Below are positions 58,401 through 64,000 of a DNA stretch of 64,000 nucleotides, piece after piece. Position numbers and translations under genes: made by a program. Origin of the DNA: Siderastrea radians (lineage: Eukaryota > Cnidaria > Anthozoa > Scleractinia > Rhizangiidae); NCBI GenBank assembly GCA_964017195.1, contig OZ024892.1:12100071-12164070 (forward strand), given 5' to 3'. Below the pieces are notes generated by a model. That model was not told where the DNA came from and ran no database searches. It saw nothing but the letters and a program-made list of their open reading frames with translations. Numbering within the stretch: position 1 is the stretch's first letter; the number at the start of each line of letters is the position of its first letter.

Positions 58401-59600
58401 GGGCAAGGGTTTTATGAGGTGGGCTGCACTATCCCGCAAGAAATTTTAAGAAGTACCCCCCCCCCCCCCCCATCCTAGGATGCCAGCAAATAAAAATAAA
58501 ATGGTGCTTTGCAGGAGTTGTTACTGGAATCTCTTCCTTATCATGGGTATTAAAAAATCACTCCTTTTCAGGAAAAAAATAAATGTTAATTTACTACTGG
58601 GACAACTCTAAGAACCATCACAGGCATAAGCAATACAGAATAAACAACGATTTGATATTTCAAATGTTATATAATAATAGTAATTATTATTTTTGTTACA
58701 TTTGCTCAATCAAACGTTACAACAGTCAACAGTGAGGGTGTCGAGTTTGTTTACAAATTAATTCTAATTATTACGACTTATGCGGTCCATTCAGCTTGCG
58801 AGAAAAAAATCACTGTTTAATAATCACGGGAAAGAAATTATATGATTTTCACCTTTTCTTGCTTCAACTCGAGTGTGGGTTAATTAAACGAGTGCTCCCT
58901 TGGTATATGGACCTTAACTTACGACTACAAGAAGACTTCAATACTCCGTTACAAAGTGTGGCCCAACTAAATAACAAACAATGCTGCTTACTTTTCCGGT
59001 CTCTGAACGGAACGACCAGCGAATAAAGAAACTTAAAAGTGATTGTTCGGACTTACCGCAGAAATGCATTTCCCTTTCTTTTCAATATTAAAACGGAAAT
59101 ACACCCCCTTGTGTAAAATGAAATCCGAAAGATTAAAAACATCTAGAAATTACGATTCGAAGGCTGGTGTTTATACTTATAATTTGGCCCCCATTCAACG
59201 AGGTGAACGAGTAGAAAACCATTCGATTTTACAAATACGTGTCAATTATAAAGGGTGACTTTCTTCGCGCCTATACAGACTGTTCGTCAATGGGGAAATT
59301 ATCCCAAGAACGCTAGAGATTCACAAATTTCAACAATGGTAAACAAAACAAGAAGTAACCCCACGTGCATGCTGGAAACTTACCTTTGTCGTTTGCACGC
59401 CTTTGCATCACCTGAACCTCAAAAGAATCGTCGCGAAATGTGTGTTCCAATATTAGCGATAGAAATCGTGCCTGGATGGTTGAAATTCGCTTCAGTAAAG
59501 TGTATAACGCTATTGTCTGCTCACACTCATTCCAGTTCGCAAACCACTCAACCAAAGTGCTCACTTGGTCGCGAAAAAGCGTGTGTTGAGCTGGTTTCAT
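43389..59600 (-). CDS. SAMD4: Smaug / SAMD4 family RNA-binding protein, complete
   Basis: Eleven coding exons, joined high to low: 59600-59384, 54422-53691, 52833-52724, 51965-51879, 48917-48710, 46174-46089, 45677-45577, 45108-44928, 44850-44766, 44280-44212, 43420-43389. All introns are GT-AG, all phases agree, and 1,908 nt encode 635 aa. Residues 1-60 and about 85-150 are the Smaug homology regions ([33 protein letters not shown]). Residues 317-380 are the SAM domain ([21 protein letters not shown]). Residues about 390-510 are PHAT-like ([25 protein letters not shown]). Conserved tail motifs are RTKSLPV and [13 protein letters not shown]. The family binds SRE hairpins in mRNA through the SAM domain and represses translation or recruits deadenylation in the cytoplasm. 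Vertebrate SAMD4 proteins are somewhat longer, about 700 aa. An in-frame TAG at 59622-59624 lies upstream of the ATG. Confidence 0.93.
44212..44280 (-). CDS. SAMD4: Smaug coding exon 10
   Basis: Acceptor TTTCAG|CTGATA, donor TTTCAG|GTGGGT. Encodes [20 protein letters not shown], the family C-terminal signature. A second AG six bases upstream (TTTTTTCAG|TTTCAG) is also in phase and would replace P with LSA, a possible two-residue splice variant. Confidence 0.92.
44321..44517. repeat. ATC/GAT trinucleotide microsatellite
   Basis: About 195 bp of imperfect CAT/ATC repeats with ATT and ACC interruptions, inside the intron between Smaug exons 9 and 10. The aspartate-, methionine- and serine-only frames over it are artefacts. 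Confidence 0.95.
44766..44850 (-). CDS. SAMD4: Smaug coding exon 9
   Basis: Acceptor ATCCTTCAG|GTGAGA, donor CAGCAGC|GTATGT. Encodes the conserved RTKSLPV motif and a glutamine-containing stretch (MLPQQ). Confidence 0.9.
44928..45108 (-). CDS. SAMD4: Smaug coding exon 8
   Basis: Acceptor TTTTTTCAG|ATGGTA, donor CGACTG|GTTAGT. Encodes a low-complexity glycine-, serine- and asparagine-rich stretch ([27 protein letters not shown]), as in the loosely conserved C-terminal part of the family. Confidence 0.88.
45577..45677 (-). CDS. SAMD4: Smaug coding exon 7
   Basis: Acceptor TTGTTACAG|GCATTT, donor AGAGG|GTAAGA. Encodes [20 protein letters not shown] and a basic end. The acceptor and the first 17 bases of the exon are also present 84 bases upstream (see 45661-45828). 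The shorter form given here matches the family without an insertion. Confidence 0.9.
45661..45828. repeat. Exact 84-bp tandem duplication across a splice site
   Basis: 45661-45744 and 45745-45828 are identical. Each contains the first 17 bases of Smaug exon 7, its acceptor and its polypyrimidine tract. Using the distal acceptor (exon from 45761) adds 28 in-frame codons with no stop, because the period is a multiple of three. Confidence 0.95.
46089..46174 (-). CDS. SAMD4: Smaug coding exon 6
   Basis: Acceptor TTCATCAG|CTTGCA, donor CTTGAG|GTATTG. Encodes [18 protein letters not shown] and [11 protein letters not shown], matching the helical repeat core of the family. It is too short to stand out as an open frame and was found by phase and homology. 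Confidence 0.93.
46424..47493. mobile_element. 1.07-kb TIR element in the satellite array
   Basis: ACCGTATTCGCACGTGTATA (46424-46443) continues GGCCGCACT. The right end is its reverse complement with one change, finishing ATATGGT at 47493. A second inner stretch (GTGTAAAGGCCGCACCCCC, 47418) repeats the end motif. The satellite unit resumes directly after it (TCTTTCCTGTGG). No transposase is recognised in the short frames. Superfamily not assigned. Confidence 0.75.
47813..48408. mobile_element. Tigger/pogo-like element inserted at TA
   Basis: Left CAGTGGAATCCCGATTTTTC (47813-47832) and right GAAAAATCGGGATTCCACTG (48389-48408) are terminal repeats. TA at 47811-47812 and 48409-48410 is the target duplication. 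Neighbouring units show the empty site GAGCAGTACTTTCC. The interior has TTCGAACC-type repeats plus a scrambled piece of the host array. No transposase. Confidence 0.8.
48710..48917 (-). CDS. SAMD4: Smaug coding exon 5
   Basis: Acceptor TCACAG|GAAGTC, donor GCAAAG|GTGAGG. Encodes the start of the PHAT-like region ([19 protein letters not shown]), a proline/threonine-rich insert, and [12 protein letters not shown]. Confidence 0.93.
48918..50900. other. Smaug intron 4, left part
   Basis: No further exon is needed between exons 4 and 5, since phases and homology join directly. The open frames here (for example 50395-50706 minus and 49747-50094 minus) lack family features and overlap on both strands. 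Nothing else is recognised. Confidence 0.45.
50925..51305. repeat. Minisatellite of about 60-bp units, higher-order
   Basis: Units of ACTGTTGTTATCTGTCGAG plus CACTTGGGTAGTCAGTTCTG occur about six times, in two blocks (50930-51065 and 51165-51305). The blocks are themselves copies of each other, separated by unrelated sequence. It lies in Smaug intron 4. Confidence 0.85.
51879..51965 (-). CDS. SAMD4: Smaug coding exon 4, SAM domain second half
   Basis: Acceptor TTCAACAG|AATGTA, donor GAAAAG|GTAATT, 29 codons. Encodes [20 protein letters not shown], which holds the conserved GAR.K RNA-binding loop and the last SAM helix. Short open frames on the + strand over it are shadows. Confidence 0.93.
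52492..52672. repeat. C-rich foldback near Smaug exon 3
   Basis: CCAGAAAAATATCCATACC on the left and GGTATGGATATATTCTG on the right are imperfect inverted ends around C8-C9 runs. It lies within 60 bases of exon 3, on its downstream side. No coding content. Confidence 0.55.
52724..52833 (-). CDS. SAMD4: Smaug coding exon 3, SAM domain first half
   Basis: Acceptor TTTTGTAG|AGGTGG, donor AGCAAG|GTACTA. Encodes [18 protein letters not shown] to EEYLDSK. The basic RLHKY stretch belongs to the RNA-contact face known in this family. Confidence 0.93.
53691..54422 (-). CDS. SAMD4: Smaug coding exon 2
   Basis: Acceptor CTCCACAG|AATTTT, donor GAAAG|GTTAGC, residues 73-316. The first third is the second homology region. 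The rest is a serine- and proline-rich linker ([23 protein letters not shown]), presumably disordered and phosphorylated. Confidence 0.93.
54640..54840. mobile_element. MITE related to 997-1208
   Basis: Begins GCTTAGCCCTTTAAGCCCGA and ends near CAAGGGGTAAGG, with the same internal order of motifs in reverse (AATAAAGGAAATGTTCACCA, CAATGTCTTGATTT, AAGGAGAATA). Diverged. It lies in Smaug intron 1. Confidence 0.6.
55408..55545. repeat. Imperfect 75-80 bp tandem duplication
   Basis: AAACAAAAACATTCAAAGAG..CACATGGTTTTACACAAG at 55412 recurs at 55490 with small changes (TTAGCCACATGGTTTCACAC). It lies in Smaug intron 1. The short frame spanning both copies is not a gene. Confidence 0.75.
56466..58316. 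mobile_element. MITE (997-1208 family) split by a larger element
   Basis: The left part 56466-56557 (ACTTTAAGCCCCAATATCAA, TGCATATTCTCCTTAGTGTT) and right part 58191-58316 (AAATATCAAGACATCGCG, GAGCCTTAAAGGGTTAA) together read like 997-1208. The break is at AAAT. It lies in Smaug intron 1. Confidence 0.75.
56558..58190. mobile_element. 1.63-kb TIR element with CCGTTAG subterminal repeats
   Basis: Ends GTGACCGTGAACGGGAAAAC (56558) and its reverse complement (to 58190) extend to about 49 bp of imperfect TIR. AAAT flanks both sides (56554-56557 and 58191-58194). Dozens of CCGTTAG/CCGTTAA motifs fill 56590-56880 and 57835-58165, mostly in the same orientation at both ends. The middle (56900-57800) has three overlapping minus-strand frames of 60-93 codons with no recognised domain. 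Confidence 0.8.
58317..59383. other. Smaug intron 1, part next to exon 1
   Basis: It holds a C16 run near 58457 and AT-rich sequence. No exon or RNA is recognised. Open frames of 70-76 codons at 58796-59258 lack family features. Confidence 0.45.
59384..59600 (-). CDS. SAMD4: Smaug coding exon 1
   Basis: Codons 1-72 plus one base; donor AAAG|GTAAGT. Encodes the first Smaug homology region ([25 protein letters not shown]). The upstream TTG that extends the open frame is not a start; ATG 59598-59600 is the first in-frame methionine after a stop. Confidence 0.93.
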
Positions 59601-60756
59601 GTCGCTCGCTAAGGACAAACCCTAAAATCGACGAAAAAAACAAAAGAAATTAGTTTTGGTTCACATGAACTGTGTTCAAAACACGTGCACTGCATTCGAT
59701 CTTGTTTGGTAAACCTACATGAAAGCAAATTGGAAAAAAAATTTCCCAATATATCTTTCAATGTGTAACCTCGACAAAACACGTGCTTTGTTGTTTTGCA
59801 GACGAGCTTATATTCATCAATTATAAATCGCTCCTGTGTGAGCGCTGTTGAATGTCCTTGAATGAACACTGCGCGAATTGGTACAATTCTGCGCAAATTT
59901 GCATATGTCTCTCAAGCAAAAGAACTTTTCAATACAACCAGACACCAGTCGGCCGAATACAGAACAATTACTCGTTGTTTTGTTCCATGTACCCAGGATG
60001 AAGATAGCAAACATGATTTTATTTGTACTAAAAGGTAAAATGCTTAAGAAAAGTCAGCTGGAGAAAAGAGTTGAACTGTGCAAAGGATTTTGCAGACTTG
60101 TAGTTTTCAGCATGAAGCAGGAAGTCAGAATATTTTAGGTAAATCTTTATAAATCTTCTTCTAAAATTCTTCGTGGCACTCAACTCTTCAAGCCTTGTTT
60201 TGAAACTATTTTGCACTTCGACAGTCTGCGAAAAACAAAAGGCCTTCGGCGGTGGTTGCACCGTATGCATTCGAAAGTCGCCTTCGAAAGTCCTCCCCTT
60301 TCGTATCATAAACAACGCACGTCAACAAGTACACACGGCTATGCACGTACAACAATCACTTTTACCATGAAAAAACAGCTGACGAACTGCCAAAAAAGTG
60401 CTTAGTGTAAAGCAGGTCGCTCTTCTTCAGCGCGTGGTGACAGCAATTAAATTCTTCGTTCGTACAAATCCCAAATAAAGTTTCAACTGTGAAAGGTCAC
60501 TGCTCACCTACGACTGAACTTCCTTTGGATCGACGTGTCTGTATATTTATGCGAATTCGTCGCCATAAACGAGCTCCACAGCTCACTACACCACACTAAG
60601 TGCTTCCTCGATAGATGTGACACTTTTTCATTACATCTTCCCCGATATCAAGGGCACCAATTTAGCGTAAAATCCCTACAATTTTCACGTTCGCACACAT
60701 GCTTTGCTTCGCAAGTGCTCGAAGCTCGCTTCGCTTTTCATATGGAGCCGCCTGAG

Positions 60757-60807
60757 CCAATCACAACAAAAACGATGATGTCATGGCGGAGGCAAATTGT
60801 CACGTGA
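60757..60807 (-). promoter_or_regulatory. Candidate Smaug promoter elements
   Basis: CCAAT (60757-60761), a CRE-like TGATGTCA (60776-60783) and E-box TCACGTGA (60800-60807) cluster about 1.2 kb upstream of the Smaug ATG. They would drive the minus strand through a long or spliced 5'UTR. This is motif evidence only; the elements could equally serve a + strand gene outside the window. Confidence 0.3.
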
Positions 60808-60810
60808 CAG

Positions 60811-63800
60811 AAAACGCACGACCCACGAGGCAAACCATTGTAAATCTGTGGGAGGAAGATTATTGTTGATTATTATAGACAATGATTAAATTTTGTTCAT
60901 GTTTACGCACAGCCATTCTGCGGGGGCGGGGGAAAAACTGCAAACAAATGCGATCTCTCTTCTTTTAAAATTAAACAACTTCATGGTTCGGACCGGTGCG
61001 AAGAAAAAACAAACATTTATTTTGCGGGAACCACGTTTCAAAGCCCTTTCTCAAAGATCCACTTCGCGAAACACGACTGTTTCATACAGCGAAACTCTGA
61101 CAGTCGTGAGCAGCTTCTTAAAATTAAGTAGCTTCTATAAATGAGTCGCTTTTCCAAGCCTCTCTTATTGAGTCTCGACAGTCTCGTGCACCGAAACGTG
61201 ACTTCTGTTTGACGCCAAATATCGAAAAGTGTAAACAGTTTATTAGAAAAAGAGAGAGAGAGAGAGAGAGAGAACTCCAAAACGCAACTCTTCTTTGAAA
61301 AGTCGGTGTGTTCGTGTCAGCGATTATTCACTATAATTATTGAATGTTGAATTGAAATGAAGAGTGGGCGAATAACCCACTTGAAACATCCCAGAGGATA
61401 AAAATTCATATGTTCTTTTAGGTACCTTACGGGTATTGAATGGGAGATTCGCCCCCTGTTTAACATGCTGCTCTTCGTGTTAAACATAACACTTGTCAAG
61501 TCTGTAACACAGGTTATTTCAATTAGACTACGTTGTTGATCGTTGTCTTCACCACCTGTGCAATAACGAAGCTTCAACATGTACTTTTGTGTCTCAATTG
61601 TTCACTCTCAGATTCAGCAGCCTCCCGTCAATGAACATAAATAGAGAGCCTCGCGCAGTGTCCCAACACTTCGTAGACAGCCATTTTTCTTATCACCTGC
61701 AAGCCTGGGGCGTTGTAGTAGTCACACCGGCAGGTATTACCGTTAAGAGGGCTTGGTGTATGATCGATCTTGATTAGATAAATTGAATTTAATCCGGTTT
61801 ACAGTGATTTATTTATATTAAGGCCCACACAAAACGGGAGGCCATATGTCACGTTCTACTACAATTCAAATTCATGCTGTTTTCACAACAGAGTTTATCT
61901 GCTATTTTGCGAAAACGTACCAAGGCATTTTGCGAAATATTTTGCACGAATCTATCACTTTTGTCACGGACCGGACTCAACTTTTCTGTTCAGTGAAATT
62001 TGTAAATGCCTCTTTCAACATCAAAGAGTTAATATTTTTTTGCGAAATTCAGTCAAACGTTAACATTTTCGCGGTGTTCACGACATATTTTCCTGGCTAT
62101 ATTTTCATTTGAAAATCGGCAAAGAATTGCGCTATTCAGTTGCTCTTTGTTTTACTGACAGAAATCCAAGAAATACGATATGTTACAAGTTTGATTTTTA
62201 AAGTAATGACAACTGAGAAGAGATTTTGTCCCCGGTGATGGCGGATGGCGTGAATTGTTGGGTTTGCAATGGGTGTTAATGTGAATATCACGTCTTGAAG
62301 ATTTTGCCTATAAAACTCTGGGGAACTGTTTGTTAATTTTATAATACTGATATTTTCGACACTTATACTAGTACTGGTAAAACTTTCAGTGGTCTTTGTC
62401 AACATTTTCACAAATAAATACATGAAAATAATAATAAAGACAAAAGGCGATAACAATTGTTAGACGGAGTTGTAAGTGTCATATTTGAAACCAATTTAGT
62501 TGTTTATCAGACGTCTACAGAAAAACGGATTTCCAGGACGCCAAATTGGAAAAATGTCTAAAGCGGATGTTAAAATGATAAATTTTCCTGCATGGAAAAA
62601 TAAACAAAAACGTTGACTGGACAGCTATAATGGTACCCGGAAGTGCAAGCGGGTGATTTTGAGCTTTTTAATATAGCGAGACTCAATACGTTTAGATTTC
62701 ACATCCGGCTCCACCTGCACTCTTGAACTATCCAAGTGCCAGCTGAAACAATATAGCAAGGGAGGATCCAGGATTTGTTAAGTAGGAAGGGAGGGTTGTA
62801 AGTTCGAGATACAAAGGTATGACTGCTAATGTTCTCTAGGGGCAAGCGACAAGAAAATTTTGAAAGCATGAAGTATAAAATAAGGAATTTCCTTCAGATT
62901 GAACTTGTCAAATGGTTCGATCCGCTTAATTTCTGCCAATTATTTACTTCTGCGAAGCCGGGAAAAGGCGGTCTTGCAGGGCTCTCGAGTGCATTTTCAA
63001 GTGCGATCATACGTGTAATAGCTTAGCAGCACGTTACACAGTGGTCGCCTGATACAGCCAAGCCTCAGGCCCTGTACATGTGAAACTTCGTTCAGCAGTG
63101 ACCGGCAAATTTCAACGTAACAAGTGTGGGAATTACAATTTTTGACTGACAGACTTGGCCTTATTACAGACTTGGCCTTATTTTTACGTACGTTATAACC
63201 AGTTAGACCCGATGAGTTGATTTCCGCTTTGGTATAAATCACAAAATTTGTCATAAAAATTGTCAGCTTCTTCGTAGCAGAGTCGAAATTCAGTCTTGTT
63301 TATGAATAACAACGCATCGTTTTTTTAACCAGTGTTTTATGTGTGATTTTTTCGGTTCACCCGACATATACATAGACAGCACTACGAAAAGGACTTGATT
63401 TTTTTAAGTTTGGCCGTTCAATGTGTTTGAAAAATTTTGTTTAACGGAATGAGCTATTCGTTCATAATGGGTGCATAATTTAACATTTATCACCCATGGC
63501 ACGACCAATGTTCCTGACATTTTTTGGTAAACAAATCATTGTTGAACTGTGTTATCAGCCTCTGGCGAATAGAAATTAAATTATCTTTGAGGAAGAGCTT
63601 ATGCTATTAAAGCTACTAAAGATTCTCGAACAGTTACGTAGAATAGTGGCCGAAACATTTTCATCTAGACTAATCTGCTAAATCCAATATGCTTTACATC
63701 AGGGGTGAACTTAAGAGAAACTTATCCCTCAATTGTGTCCAAGAATTCTCTTCATCAAGCCTGTTCGCGGGCCAAAATTATCCCTCACTTACAAGATATA

Positions 63801-64000
63801 CTTACAATCCAGCCCAGTAGCAACTATGGCGGTAGTATGTAAAATAGAAATAACTGGATCGCTAAATACCACGGGAACCTGCGATATTTCACTCGACTAG
63901 CAAACGGTTCACTCACATTTCAGTTGATTTCAGCCACGTTGGAACATCTCTGGCCATGGCCCATTTTCCCTAAACCTGTTTGAATATTCTATTCTCATTC
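60811..64000. other. Gene-free right end
   Basis: No exon, RNA or transposon end is confidently recognised. A GA dinucleotide run lies at 61250-61273. The open frames (62136-62456 minus and others of 60-90 codons) have no domain and no supporting splice context. Confidence 0.45.

Overview
This is a eukaryotic, intron-containing, AT-rich window. It most likely comes from a cnidarian, probably a stony coral. That is inferred from four things: an animal-type Smaug/SAMD4 gene, an expanded BTB-BACK-discoidin family, tRNA-headed SINEs, and very dense short inverted-repeat transposons. I could not run a search, so the species is not established.

Left part (1-36,150) is a head-to-tail cluster of closely related intronless BTB genes on the + strand, embedded in segmental duplications. 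Four copies are intact: 4206-5315, 12279-13388, 32480-33589 and 35033-36145. Two are broken. The copy near 11.1 kb is fragmented and carries a SINE and probably a MULE-type transposon. The copy at 24271-25024 has a 356-bp internal deletion. Each protein has an N-terminal BTB/POZ domain, a BACK-like helical region and one C-terminal F5/8C (galactose-binding/discoidin-like) domain, an architecture like a short BTBD9. Two kinds of upstream region alternate. Type I is about 2.6 kb and precedes copies 1, 3 and 4. Type II has CRE and YY1 motifs plus a 29-codon uORF and precedes copy 2, copy 5 and the relic at 7.8-8.06 kb. Copy 2 is a chimera, with a type II promoter and 5' half joined to a type I 3' half and 3' flank. 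The spacers hold a 34-bp minisatellite of variable copy number, SINE palindromes, and a 3.2-kb insertion with a complete 1.8-kb TIR element inside it.

Middle (36,150-43,388) has no recognised gene. It holds nested MITEs, simple repeats and probably the long 3'UTR of the next gene.

Right part (43,389-59,600, minus strand) is a complete Smaug/SAMD4 gene that I reconstructed from 11 coding exons. All splice phases agree, the total is 1,908 nt, and the protein is 635 aa. It has the N-terminal Smaug homology regions, the SAM domain, a PHAT-like region and the conserved C-terminal tail. Its introns carry a roughly 105-bp tandem repeat array interrupted by two TIR transposons, an exact 84-bp duplication that copies a 3' splice site, a roughly 60-bp minisatellite, an ATC microsatellite and a MITE-within-MITE. 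The last 4.4 kb contains a candidate promoter for this gene and otherwise nothing I can assign.
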